A model generated the notes under the pieces. It saw nothing but the letters and a program-made list of their open reading frames with translations. It was not told the origin of the DNA and did not search any database. Positions 16,689 to 25,351 of a stretch of 39,003 bases of DNA are shown here, piece by piece. Position 1 is the first letter of the stretch; every line of letters begins with the position of its first letter. A program made the position numbers and the translations under genes. This DNA is from CAYLHF01 sp964383365 (GTDB lineage: Bacteria > Bacteroidota > Rhodothermia > Rhodothermales > UBA10348): positions 1-39,003 of the forward strand of contig CAYLHF010000028.1 of NCBI GenBank assembly GCA_964383365.1, read 5' to 3'.

Positions 16689-17939
16689 ATGTATAGATGT
16701 AAGACACTTCTTCAATCAAGCTTTTTACTCACGTTTCTGATCGCGTCTGCGATACCGGCGAAGAGCCAGGACAAGGCAAAATTCAGCATATCCGGACAGA
16801 TGCGAGAGAGAACGGAGCTGACGGGGAAGGATTTCGATTCGAGCAACGACAACGTTTGGTTTCATCTCCTGAGGACGCGACTGAATGTAGCCGTACGTCC
16901 TGAAGAGAACGTCCATGTCCTGGTTCAATTCCAGGATTCTCGGGTTTTTGGGTCCGAGTTGAACACGCTTACGGACGGGAGTGCCGATAATCTGGATGCT
17001 CACCAGGCGTATCTCCAGATCGATCACCTCTTCGATTCCGATTTTTCGGTAAGGCTCGGCCGGCAGGAAATCAACATAGGTAATCAGCGACTCGTCGGGG
17101 CCGTGGGCTGGCACAATATCGGACGATCCATGGACGGTGTCGTATTCAAGTACAACGGTACCAAAGGCAATCTGGTGGCTCTCGCAACAAAACTGGTGGG
17201 ACTTACTGGCAAGCCGGACAGCCAGAATCTATATGGTGTCGTGGGGACCTATCCTTTTGCAGCAGGACATTCGATTGATGCCCTCGTTCTGCTGGACAAT
17301 GACTCGACGCCCATCGCGGCCGGGCCTGCGGCAGGGGAAAAGATCAGATCTCGTGTTACGGCCGGTCTGTTTGCCCGGGGAAAGGAAAAAGGAGTTGATT
17401 ACGAAGCAGAGGCCTATCTGCAGACGGGAGATGCCACCGCCGGTGAAACGGCGAAGAGAAATTCGATCAGCGCCTACTTACTCAGCGGAAAAGTCGGATA
17501 TACACTGACGGGTGATAAGAAAGTACGTATTGGAGGTCTGTACACGATCGTTTCCGGAGATGATGATTCAACGGATGATACATTCGGTAATTTCAATACA
17601 CTCTTCGCCACGAATCACAAGTTTTACGGGTTCATGGACTACTTCCTGTCATTCGCGGGTCCTTTTGGGATTCGTGATGCTGCCGTTTCTGTCGGATTCA
17701 ATGCGAGTAAGGGATTCCGAATCAATATCGATGGTCATCATTTCACGGCTGATCAGCAGCAGGCTACCGGAGGCAAGACATTCGGACAGGAAGTAGACGC
17801 AACCGGAATCTATACATACAGCAAGAGTGTTTCGATCCGGATCGGGTTCTCTGCGTTCTCACCGGACGACTTGATGAAGGCACGCTTCGGAAGTGACACG
17901 GCGTTCTGGGGATACGTCATGACGGTTGTAAACTTTTAG
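16689..17939 (+). CDS. Outer-membrane porin, alginate-export-like beta-barrel
   Basis: A 416-residue exported protein with a signal peptide (ending IPAKSQ at about 23-28) followed by alternating-residue beta-strands and a terminal aromatic Phe, as in outer-membrane barrels. Segments such as SISGQMRERTELTGKDFD, LLRTRLNVAVRP, VLVQFQDSRVFG, QAYLQID and VRLGRQEINIGNQRLVG are typical of the alginate_exp family of 16- to 18-stranded porins. The cargo is not necessarily alginate; no alginate genes are nearby. It precedes the multihaem lipoprotein by 80 bases in the same direction, so a joint function is possible. Confidence 0.85.
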   Translation: MYRCKTLLQSSFLLTFLIASAIPAKSQDKAKFSISGQMRERTELTGKDFDSSNDNVWFHLLRTRLNVAVRPEENVHVLVQFQDSRVFGSELNTLTDGSADNLDAHQAYLQIDHLFDSDFSVRLGRQEINIGNQRLVGAVGWHNIGRSMDGVVFKYNGTKGNLVALATKLVGLTGKPDSQNLYGVVGTYPFAAGHSIDALVLLDNDSTPIAAGPAAGEKIRSRVTAGLFARGKEKGVDYEAEAYLQTGDATAGETAKRNSISAYLLSGKVGYTLTGDKKVRIGGLYTIVSGDDDSTDDTFGNFNTLFATNHKFYGFMDYFLSFAGPFGIRDAAVSVGFNASKGFRINIDGHHFTADQQQATGGKTFGQEVDATGIYTYSKSVSIRIGFSAFSPDDLMKARFGSDTAFWGYVMTVVNF

Positions 17940-18019
17940 GAGCACGCCGGGCGGGGCAGAACAAACATCCGGAATTCAGGTAAGGAAGGCGAACGTTTAA
18001 AACCGTCTCGACGCCAACC

Positions 18020-20023
18020 ATGCCCGATTTCCGACCTGGACTTAAACCGTTTTCCCGCACGCTTCTTCCCGTGTCACTTCTCACGGTGGCCGTTCTGAGT
18101 TCCGGCTTCTTTACGGCCTGCAACAGACCGCCTGATCGATCTCCGGAAACCTCGGAAGTGACGTACCGAAACTGGGGGGATGATGCCCGCTACGTCGGGA
18201 AAGAGGTGTGTGGATCGTGTCATAAACCGAACTACGATTCGTACATCCGTTCCCAGATGGGTCGGTCGTGGAAGGTGGCCAGGCTTTCGAATTCAGTCGC
18301 TGATTTCGACCACCCGGATCCGATTTATTCGGAAGAGGATGACCTGTACTATCAGCCTTTCCATCGGGGAGAAGACCTCTTTGTAACAGAGTACAGACTT
18401 GCCGACGGCGACACCGTCCATTCCCGGACAGAGCAGATTGATTATATCGTGGGCTCGGGTCAACACACCAATTCCCACATCTTCAACGAGAACGGATTCC
18501 TGAATCAGATACCCGTGACATGGTATGCTCAGGACGGTCACTGGGACCTTGCACCGCGGTTTGAGCATGGGAATAATTATCGTTTCTCCCGCGCGATTAC
18601 AGACGAATGTATGTCCTGTCACAATGCACAGGCCGATTTTGTGGAGGGATCGGAGAATCGATTCCGAAAAGTACCCGAGGGTATCGATTGCGAAAAGTGT
18701 CATGGACCGGGTTCGGTGCACGTTGACGAGAAGAATAGAGGGATCCTGGTTGATGTAAGTAAGGAGATCGATTTCAGCATTGTAAACCCTGCAAAACTGT
18801 CGCCACAGGGACAACTTGATGTCTGCAAGCGGTGTCACATGCAGGGTGCAGCCGTTTTTGCTGAAGGTGAAACCCCCATGACGTACAGACCCGGAAAACC
18901 GCTGAAAGCGTACGAAAATGTCTATTACACCAGGCAAGCTGACAGTATTCGCGGCTTCATTATGGCATCTCATCCGGATCGACTGGCCATGAGTGCCTGT
19001 TTTCGAGAGACCTGGTCGGATGGAAGTACGTTTAAAGAGATAACCTGCCTGACGTGTCACGATCCACATCTTCCGATCGATGAAATAGATCCGGGACATT
19101 TCGATTCGACCTGTCAGACGTGTCATTCCGAGCCGGATCATCTGACGTGTACGGATCCCGGCGTTGTTGCCGGTACGACTTCGGAAACGTGCGTTTCGTG
19201 TCATATGCCGACCTCGGGAGCGACCGATATTCCTCACGTCCGAGTTACTGATCACTATATCCGGATTCCAGGAGAGGAAGAAGCTCGATTGTCCAGGCTT
19301 GAAGCGGACGAGCAGAAAGCATTTGTTCGCCTGGCAGGGCTGGTCGAGACACGTCCGGATGCCCACCAGAAGGCCGACGGGTATCTGGCGTTCAACGAGC
19401 AGATTACCAATCGACCCGGTACCCTGGACTCGGCGGCTGTCGAATTGAGGCGCGCCCAGAGACTGAATCCGGAGGCTGATCTGACTCGATCGTGGATTCG
19501 ATTGTGGCATCTCAAGGAAGACTATGCTGCCATTCGCAGATACGTAGCCGGCCGGGATCTATCGACCATCAACGATGCCTGGACATTATCATGGATCGGG
19601 GAGGCGTATTCTGCGTCGGGGGAACTACAGACGGCCAGTACGTTTTTTCATCGCGCGGTAGAACTGAAACCCGATTTTCTGCGCTTCAAGGATAGACTCG
19701 CGACCACATATACGAACCTGGGAGACTACGATCGGGCCATCACACTCTTCAGCGAAATATTGGATGGAGACCGAAATTTCGACCGATCGATAAATAATCG
19801 AGGTTTCGCTTTTCTACTCTCCGGTCGACTCGAGGAAGCAGAAGCGGATTTCAAGGCGGCAATTGCGCTCGATCCAAATGCCGAGATGGCGCTGGCGAAT
19901 CTGGCATCTCTTTACTATAACACGGGTAAAGCAGATGATGCGAGACCACTCGTCCGACGGTTACTGAAGATCCGACCGCTGAACACGGACTACGCACGCA
20001 TGTGGAGTCTCCTGAGTCCTTGA
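18020..20023 (+). CDS. Heptahaem c-type cytochrome lipoprotein with C-terminal TPRs
   Basis: A 667-residue lipoprotein: basic start, hydrophobic stretch and lipobox FFTAC with Cys34 as the lipidated residue. Seven CXXCH haem-binding motifs start at residues 64, 197, 224, 269, 343, 365 and 391, consistent with the cytochrome c554-like multihaem family. Extra conserved segments include VGSGQHTNSH, TWYAQDGHWDLAPRFEHG and CFRETWSDGSTFKEITCLTC. From about 510 to 660 there are TPR-type helices (FFHRAVELKPDFLRFKDRLA, EEAEADFKAAIALDPNAEMA). Maturation needs the periplasmic cytochrome c assembly system. Combined haem/TPR proteins of this kind are common in Planctomycetota and Bacteroidota but mostly uncharacterised; electron transfer across the envelope is likely, the donor and acceptor unknown. 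Confidence 0.93.
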   Translation: MPDFRPGLKPFSRTLLPVSLLTVAVLSSGFFTACNRPPDRSPETSEVTYRNWGDDARYVGKEVCGSCHKPNYDSYIRSQMGRSWKVARLSNSVADFDHPDPIYSEEDDLYYQPFHRGEDLFVTEYRLADGDTVHSRTEQIDYIVGSGQHTNSHIFNENGFLNQIPVTWYAQDGHWDLAPRFEHGNNYRFSRAITDECMSCHNAQADFVEGSENRFRKVPEGIDCEKCHGPGSVHVDEKNRGILVDVSKEIDFSIVNPAKLSPQGQLDVCKRCHMQGAAVFAEGETPMTYRPGKPLKAYENVYYTRQADSIRGFIMASHPDRLAMSACFRETWSDGSTFKEITCLTCHDPHLPIDEIDPGHFDSTCQTCHSEPDHLTCTDPGVVAGTTSETCVSCHMPTSGATDIPHVRVTDHYIRIPGEEEARLSRLEADEQKAFVRLAGLVETRPDAHQKADGYLAFNEQITNRPGTLDSAAVELRRAQRLNPEADLTRSWIRLWHLKEDYAAIRRYVAGRDLSTINDAWTLSWIGEAYSASGELQTASTFFHRAVELKPDFLRFKDRLATTYTNLGDYDRAITLFSEILDGDRNFDRSINNRGFAFLLSGRLEEAEADFKAAIALDPNAEMALANLASLYYNTGKADDARPLVRRLLKIRPLNTDYARMWSLLSP

Positions 20024-20038
20024 AATGACCGAATCAGG

Positions 20039-20070
20039 CTGGCTTCAGGTTTCAGTTGTTCTGACGCCAG
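20039..20070. other. Hairpin after the cytochrome gene
   Basis: CTGGCTTCAG (20039-20048) and CTGACGCCAG (20061-20070) form a 10-bp stem with one mismatch and a 12-base loop, starting 16 bases after the cytochrome stop. No U-tract follows, so it is a transcript-end structure of uncertain type. Confidence 0.4.
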
Positions 20071-20127
20071 GCACGATCCATTCGCGATTGATAAAACGGT
20101 GAAAAAAATCTTTATCTCTTAAAGCAG

Positions 20128-20175
20128 TTGTCTATGTGAGAATTATCCATCATATTTAGGAGTTAAGACTCTTAA
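20128..20175 (+). promoter_or_regulatory. Putative promoter and operator of the first Rrf2 gene
   Basis: TTGTCT (20128-20133) and CATATT (20151-20156) are separated by 17 bp. Directly after lies the dyad TTAGGAGT-TAAG-ACTCTTAA (20156-20175), matching in 7 of 8 arm positions, ending 7 bases before the ATG. CTCTTAAA occurs both here (20169-20176) and at 20116-20123. A dyad at the expected transcription start suggests autoregulation by the Rrf2 product; this is positional inference. Confidence 0.35.
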
Positions 20176-20182
20176 AAATGAT

Positions 20183-20623
20183 ATGAACTTTTCCAAAGCC
20201 TGCGAATACGGAATGCGCGCGTCTTTATACGTTGCTGCCGATGGGGACAGGACGTTTATTCCCATAAAAGAGATCGGTGAGGCACTCGGTATCTCGCACC
20301 ACTTTCTGACCAAGGTCCTTCAGGATCTGACCAGGGCAGGAATCATGAAGTCGCTCAGGGGACCGTCGGGAGGAGTCTGTCTGGCATCTGGCCCGGAGAC
20401 GATATTCCTCTATGATATCGTGATCGCGATCGACGGGAAGCAGCGCTTTGAGGGATGTGTTTTGGGACTGCCGGGGTGTGGGGACCTGGTTCCGTGCCCG
20501 CTTCACAGTTATTGGGGCAAGATTAGAGAAGAGATCCAGCACAAATTCAAGACCGTGAGTCTCGCCGTGCTGGCAAATCGCGTCAGAGAAGATGGACTAC
20601 GTATTTCCTCCGTCTTGAATTAA
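20183..20623 (+). CDS. Rrf2-family transcriptional regulator, copy 1
   Basis: A 146-residue winged-helix regulator of the Rrf2 family (IscR, NsrR, RirA relatives). Seen: ACEYGMRASLYVA start, helix-turn-helix KEIGEALGISHHFLTKVLQDL, wing LRGPSGGVCLA, and a cysteine cluster CVLGLPGCGDLVPC (C-x6-C-x5-C), the place where IscR and NsrR hold a Fe-S cluster. It therefore probably senses redox state, NO or Fe-S status. The gene starts 159 bases after the multihaem cytochrome and converges with a second Rrf2 gene. The target genes are unknown; the cytochrome and the ABC cassette are the nearest candidates. Confidence 0.93.
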   Translation: MNFSKACEYGMRASLYVAADGDRTFIPIKEIGEALGISHHFLTKVLQDLTRAGIMKSLRGPSGGVCLASGPETIFLYDIVIAIDGKQRFEGCVLGLPGCGDLVPCPLHSYWGKIREEIQHKFKTVSLAVLANRVREDGLRISSVLN

Positions 20624-20805
20624 GTACTTTGACCTCGTTCCTTTCTGTGATTCCCGATCAGGTTAGGATGAGATTAACGCCGTCTAATGCGGTACTGTTT
20701 TCGTCTCTATTGATCGGACCTACCGCCTGTCACCGTTCCAATGATCAATCTGATTATTTCGGAGGAAGATGCTCGCGCTGTTCTGGAGTACTCGCGGTAG
20801 GTCGA

Positions 20806-21249
20806 TCATTCTTTGATCGCAGAGCGAAGTCTGAAGCCTTCGATCGTTATATCACATCCCAGTTTTTCCAGATTTTTGTGATCGAGCATGCGTTCGAGTT
20901 CCGTCCGGACGACTGCCCATGAATGGTGCATCGGACACGGACGTTCGTCGCCGCATCCGGGAAGACCGAGAACGCATTCCGTAAAAAGCTCGGGCCCTTC
21001 GATCGCCACGACAATTTCTTTCAGCGTTATTTCTGACGATTCGCGAGCCAGTTTTACGCCACCATTTGGGCCTCGATACGACATGAGGAGACCGGATCTG
21101 GTCAACTGCTGAAAAATCTTGGTCAGAAAGTGAAATGAAATATCGAGTTCTGAACTGATTACGCGGACCGCTTTGTATCCGTCCGGTGAGGTTGCTGCCA
21201 GATGTAACATGGCCCTCAGACCGTATTCGCAGGTCTTGGAAAGGAGCAT
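20806..21249 (-). CDS. Rrf2-family transcriptional regulator, copy 2
   Basis: A 147-residue paralogue of the preceding regulator, convergent with it across 182 bases. The ATG at 21249 gives the family start MLLSKTCEYGLRAMLHLA; an upstream ATG at 21330 would add 27 unrelated residues and is unlikely. The HTH (ISSELDISFHFLTKIFQQL), wing (YRGPNGGVKLA) and the cysteine cluster CVLGLPGCGDERPC are all present; CVLGLPGCGD is identical between the copies. It is divergent from the ABC cassette, whose first gene starts 227 bases away, so it may control that cassette. Confidence 0.93.
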   Translation of the reverse strand: MLLSKTCEYGLRAMLHLAATSPDGYKAVRVISSELDISFHFLTKIFQQLTRSGLLMSYRGPNGGVKLARESSEITLKEIVVAIEGPELFTECVLGLPGCGDERPCPMHHSWAVVRTELERMLDHKNLEKLGCDITIEGFRLRSAIKE

Positions 21250-21476
21250 AACACGTCTCAAATGATGTTTGGTAGGAGAAGATAGCTGAAATACGGTGTG
21301 ATGACTATATGAATACTCGATTGTTCGCAAAAAAGCGACCGGAATGAGTGTGCAGGAGATTTAGTAATGTAGAGGTGTGGCCTCTGTGGCCGGCCAGGAT
21401 CAAAATAGTGCTTTATGCAATATCTTCAGATGTGGCACGTTGGAAAGGTGTCAAAAGAAACGATCCGTCACGGCTG

Positions 21477-22916
21477 ATGCTCGGTCATTTTATCCGGAAG
21501 GAAATTCTAGACAGTCTGTTGAATCAGCGCTTTATCGCGCTCGCGATATTCAGCATTACTCTCATGCCCTTCAGCGGCTTGATCAATGTGGAATACTACC
21601 AGGCCCGGAAAGCAGCTTTCGACGGACAGAAGGCCGAGTATGACGGCAGGGACCACAGTCCGTACGATATGAGAGGCTACCGTGGTCCCGCGCTGCTCTC
21701 TGTGCTGGCACGGGGGTCTGAACCGTTTATGCCGATCTATTTTTCATTCTCAAATGATGCCACGGCGACATCTCCGGGAAATATCGAGGCGCAGGATTTC
21801 ACCACCCTCTCCACGTTTGGAGGTCTGGATTATTTGTTTATCGTCCAGATTGTTTTCAGCCTTCTTGCGATTTTGCTGGCATTCGACATGGTTGCGGGGG
21901 AGAAAGAGCGGGGAACTCTTCGTGCCGTTCTTGCCAACAGGGTCCCCAGGGATATTATCCTGCTCGGGAAGTTGGTCGGTGGATATGTAGTCCTATGGGC
22001 CACCTTTCTGATAGGAACATTACTCCTGTTTCTGATCCTCCTCATGCAAGATGGACGATTTCTGGAATACGATGTTCTTCTGAGAGTGGGCTTCATTTTC
22101 GGGATTGCTTCTCTGTTTCTGGCCGGGTTCTTTACGCTCGGCCTCATGGTTTCCACATTCTGTCATTCGACCCGATCGGCGATCGTTGCGCTTCTCGTCA
22201 CCTGGGTTATTCTCCAACTGGTCATTCCCAAGGCCGGTGAGAAAATTGCCGCCGTTCTCCTTCCTGTCGAGTCGAAAGAATCTCTCCGAGTGGCGCGCTC
22301 CCAGGTGGTCGAGAACCTTCAGAGGGAGATGCGCATGAAAGCAGGGAAGTTGTATATGGAAATAGCCGGAAGGTCGGACATTCAGGGTGCTTTCCAGTTC
22401 GTACGATCGGGTACGCCCGAGGCGTCAGACTTCATCGAACGCTACAGAATCATCGCCTCTGAATACGACAGAATGCAACGTACTCAGGTACGTGAGCTGG
22501 ATCAGGCACACAAGAGGCAGAAGGAACGTCAACTATCCCTCAGCAGACGGATCGCCTTGCTTTCACCGTCGTCGGCGCTTACGTTTTTGGTTACCGATGC
22601 CGCCGGTACTGGCGATTTTGCATACGAGACGTATCTGGAGAGTGTCGACGATCAATATCGGACGATCGATGCCGTGGTATTCGCTCTGGAGCGCAGCAAT
22701 CGATTTGCTATTTCGAACGAAGGATCCACTATGATGGGAGATCTCGATCAATCGGATTCACCACCAATTGACGATGTCCCGGAATTCGAAGCGCGCAGCC
22801 CGAGTCTAACAGAAGTTGTCAATCGTAACATTGGGGCGCTTATCAGCCTTGCCCTTTATTTGATCGTGCCGTTCATGATCTCGTATCTGGTATTTTTACG
22901 ATATGACGTTCGCTAA
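21477..22916 (+). CDS. ABC-2 type permease 1 of the three-permease cassette
   Basis: A 479-residue integral membrane protein of the ABC-2/DUF3526-like type. The start MLGHFIRKEILDSL at 21477 aligns with the starts of the other two permeases; a GTG at 21348 would add 43 unrelated residues. Layout: a first helix at about 18-38, an extracytoplasmic region to about 140, a cluster of five helices, a second extracytoplasmic region with charged helices (about 255-440), and a last helix. The cytoplasmic loop VAGEKERGTLRAVLANRVPRD holds the ABC-2 coupling motif EKxxGTL. It ends FLRYDVR, identical to the other two permeases. Its first soluble loop (SPYDMRGYRGP) differs from the others, so it is the most divergent of the three. 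Confidence 0.88.
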   Translation: MLGHFIRKEILDSLLNQRFIALAIFSITLMPFSGLINVEYYQARKAAFDGQKAEYDGRDHSPYDMRGYRGPALLSVLARGSEPFMPIYFSFSNDATATSPGNIEAQDFTTLSTFGGLDYLFIVQIVFSLLAILLAFDMVAGEKERGTLRAVLANRVPRDIILLGKLVGGYVVLWATFLIGTLLLFLILLMQDGRFLEYDVLLRVGFIFGIASLFLAGFFTLGLMVSTFCHSTRSAIVALLVTWVILQLVIPKAGEKIAAVLLPVESKESLRVARSQVVENLQREMRMKAGKLYMEIAGRSDIQGAFQFVRSGTPEASDFIERYRIIASEYDRMQRTQVRELDQAHKRQKERQLSLSRRIALLSPSSALTFLVTDAAGTGDFAYETYLESVDDQYRTIDAVVFALERSNRFAISNEGSTMMGDLDQSDSPPIDDVPEFEARSPSLTEVVNRNIGALISLALYLIVPFMISYLVFLRYDVR

Positions 22917-22969
22917 CCGACTCGCACTCATTGTCGACCATGCTATATCCACATTCCAAAACGTTTCCG

Positions 22970-24490
22970 ATGACCAGACCATCGATGCGCCGGATGCGCT
23001 CAGGACTTTCGCTGTTCGCTCTCTTCCTGATTCTCACTCCGGGCAGGGTGGTCCATGCGCAGAGTGATACATTTTTTAATCAGAGAGATGATCAGTATAC
23101 GCTCCTGGGGTTGAAACGGGCCAAAGAGGCCTACGACGCAGCTCGATCAGAACATGAGCGGCAACAGAAGATGTTCGATGAGAAGCTTATCTCGCGAGCC
23201 GATTTCGAACGATCCAAACGATCGTTTGCCGATGCCGAAGTCAACTATCAGCAGTCTCTTCTGGCGGTCATTTTTGAGCAACAGTATGTCACGGTTCAAT
23301 CTGCCGTGAAGTATCAGGATGAACGGGGGCGAAAACGAGTTCGATTGACCATCGCGAACGCGGCGGCCGGTGGTGCTGAATTTGATCAATTGAAAGATGT
23401 TGAAGACGAACTGTTTAAGAGCCTCCGGCCGGACATCGTCCATGACGTCTACGTGTCTCTTCTCAACGACGATAATTCGATCGTCGGTCTGCCCTACGAA
23501 GCGAAGATCGAAGAGCTTCATTTCGGGACTCCGCGGTCACTCGATTTTGCCCTCCTTCAGGAAGCTGACGCCATCTCTGTCAATATTATCTACGGTCGTG
23601 GATCGGAGCGTCGACTCAAAGTGTTTCTCCAAAAAGATTCTTCGGTAAACAAAGCTGCTATTCGAACCGAACAATTTTCTCAGGAAGTGGAACTCGGGGG
23701 CTCGACGGATTATGCCATGTCGCTCGAACTGTTCAGCGGCGAAGAGAACACGTTTAAACTGGAAGCCGTGAATCTGCCCGATGAGATCAACAGGTACTTC
23801 GTAGACTCCAATTCGAGTAATCGGTTGAGTCAATTTCAGTTTACTGAAGGAGTCAACACGCGTCAGGTCGCCCTCCGCCTCTTTCTTCCTGACCGACCCA
23901 CGGAAGACGTCCTGATGGATGATCGGATCACTTTTTTCGCAGTTGCGATTCCGCGTGATCGGGCAGACGAAATAGGGGACCTCCGGGCGAAGCAATTCAC
24001 CGAGGATGAACTTGGCGATCTCAACATTGGATTTGTCCGGTTGGAACTCGTCCCCAGGGGTGTCGGAGAAATCCTCGTTCGGCTGCCGCAACTGTTCCAT
24101 ACGATAAAGAAGGACGAGACCGTGAGCGTCTCCATGGAAATCGTTAACGACGGAACACGCCGCCTGGATAACATCAGGGTCGAGATGGATCCACCTCTTA
24201 ACTGGACGGAGCGTGCCGATCCGGAAGTCATTCCGTTACTGAATATCAATGAGGAAGGGAAAGTCACACTGATCATCACACCGCCGGAAGAAGTAGTACC
24301 AGGTCGGTACGAAGTCCGGATCAGAACAACGTCGCTATCGGATGATCAACCCATCCGGGGAGAGGACAAGACGCTGACCATACAGATCGAGGCGGAGACG
24401 AATGTGCTCGGTACCCTGTTCATCATACTGCTGATCGTCGGGTTGGTGATCGGCATCGTCATTTTTGGCATTCGTTTGTCGAGGCGATAG
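22970..24490 (+). CDS. Membrane-anchored extracytoplasmic protein with helical hairpin and NEW3-like domains
   Basis: About 506 residues from the ATG at 22970, which precedes a signal peptide (SGLSLFALFLILTPGRVVHA); other ATGs at 22940, 22985 and 22994 are possible. After cleavage a charged helical segment (AKEAYDAARSEHERQQKMF, EKLISRADFERSKRSFADAE) resembles the alpha-hairpin of HlyD/RND adaptor proteins. Beta-rich domains follow. The last, about 370-475 (SVSMEIVNDGTRRLDNIRV, PGRYEVRIRTTS), looks like NPCBM-associated NEW3/CARDB-type Ig domains. A C-terminal membrane helix (FIILLIVGLVIGIVIFGI) ends in the basic tail RLSRR. It sits between the permease and ATPase genes, so it is probably the extracytoplasmic partner of the transporter. 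No characterised full-length homologue is recognised. Confidence 0.72.
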   Translation: MTRPSMRRMRSGLSLFALFLILTPGRVVHAQSDTFFNQRDDQYTLLGLKRAKEAYDAARSEHERQQKMFDEKLISRADFERSKRSFADAEVNYQQSLLAVIFEQQYVTVQSAVKYQDERGRKRVRLTIANAAAGGAEFDQLKDVEDELFKSLRPDIVHDVYVSLLNDDNSIVGLPYEAKIEELHFGTPRSLDFALLQEADAISVNIIYGRGSERRLKVFLQKDSSVNKAAIRTEQFSQEVELGGSTDYAMSLELFSGEENTFKLEAVNLPDEINRYFVDSNSSNRLSQFQFTEGVNTRQVALRLFLPDRPTEDVLMDDRITFFAVAIPRDRADEIGDLRAKQFTEDELGDLNIGFVRLELVPRGVGEILVRLPQLFHTIKKDETVSVSMEIVNDGTRRLDNIRVEMDPPLNWTERADPEVIPLLNINEEGKVTLIITPPEEVVPGRYEVRIRTTSLSDDQPIRGEDKTLTIQIEAETNVLGTLFIILLIVGLVIGIVIFGIRLSRR

Positions 24491-24525
24491 GTGCCTGTAC
24501 GCTCAAAACAGACTAGTAATACACC

Positions 24526-25311
24526 ATGGAAACGAAATTGATGCCGGAGCCAAATACCTTGGAAGTGAATGATTCTGTCACGCTGTTGGAAGCCGACAAC
24601 TTAACCAAAAGATACGAGGATGGAACCCTGGCGCTGGACCACGTGTCGTTCTCTGTACGCGCAGGTGAGATTTATGCCATGCTTGGAGGGAATGGCGCCG
24701 GAAAAACGACCACCATCAATCTGTTTCTGAATTTTATCGAACCGACGGACGGGGAGGCTCGGGTCGCCGGCATTGCGACGCATAAAGAACCCCTGAAGGC
24801 CAAGGAAAAACTCGCCTACGTCTCGGAGAACGTGATGCTGTATCCCAATTTTACGGCTCTCCAGAATCTCGATTTTTTTGCCCGATTGGGTGGGAAAAAT
24901 GGATACACCAAGACCGATTATCGCGACGTGCTCATGCGGGTTGGCCTGCAGGAAGAGGCGCATTCGAGGCGACTGAAGGGCTATTCCAAAGGAATGAGAC
25001 AGAAATGCGGGATTGCAATAGCGATTCTGAAGGATGCACCGGCCATTCTTCTCGACGAACCCACTTCAGGGCTTGATCCCAAGGCGGGACTGGAATTTAT
25101 TCGGCTTCTGGATGATCTCCGTGGAGAAGGGAAGGCCATCCTGATGTCGACGCATGATATTTTCCGTGCGCGCGACGTCTCCGACACGGTAGGAATTATG
25201 AATGAAGGGGAGATCGTCATGCAGAAAAAGTCAGCAGAACTGATGGGTGAAAACCTGGAATCGCTCTATGTTCGATATATGGCAGGATCAGTCGAGCCGA
25301 TTCACGCCTGA
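24526..25311 (+). CDS. ABC transporter ATP-binding protein
   Basis: A 261-residue cytoplasmic ATPase of the ABC-2 exporter type. Walker A GGNGAGKT (54-61), signature YSKGMRQ (153-159, with SKGM in place of LSGGQ), Walker B AILLDEPTSGLD (173-184) and H-loop His210 in STHD. It is the only ATPase in the cassette and must energise one or more of the three permeases. The following permease starts 41 bases after its stop. Substrate is unknown. A CcmA/NosF-type designation would be over-specific. Confidence 0.95.
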   Translation: METKLMPEPNTLEVNDSVTLLEADNLTKRYEDGTLALDHVSFSVRAGEIYAMLGGNGAGKTTTINLFLNFIEPTDGEARVAGIATHKEPLKAKEKLAYVSENVMLYPNFTALQNLDFFARLGGKNGYTKTDYRDVLMRVGLQEEAHSRRLKGYSKGMRQKCGIAIAILKDAPAILLDEPTSGLDPKAGLEFIRLLDDLRGEGKAILMSTHDIFRARDVSDTVGIMNEGEIVMQKKSAELMGENLESLYVRYMAGSVEPIHA

Positions 25312-25351
25312 TTTTTCCAGTCTCTATCACGTTTCCCGGACGGAGAAGAAT

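Noticed and set aside
18293..19510. Long 405-codon minus-strand frame opposite the cytochrome gene
   Set aside because: It lies entirely within the heptahaem cytochrome gene, whose seven CXXCH motifs establish the plus strand; the antisense translation has no domain character.
21348..21476. GTG-initiated 43-residue extension of permease 1
   Set aside because: The extension has no similarity to the other two permeases, whose N-termini align with the ATG at 21477.
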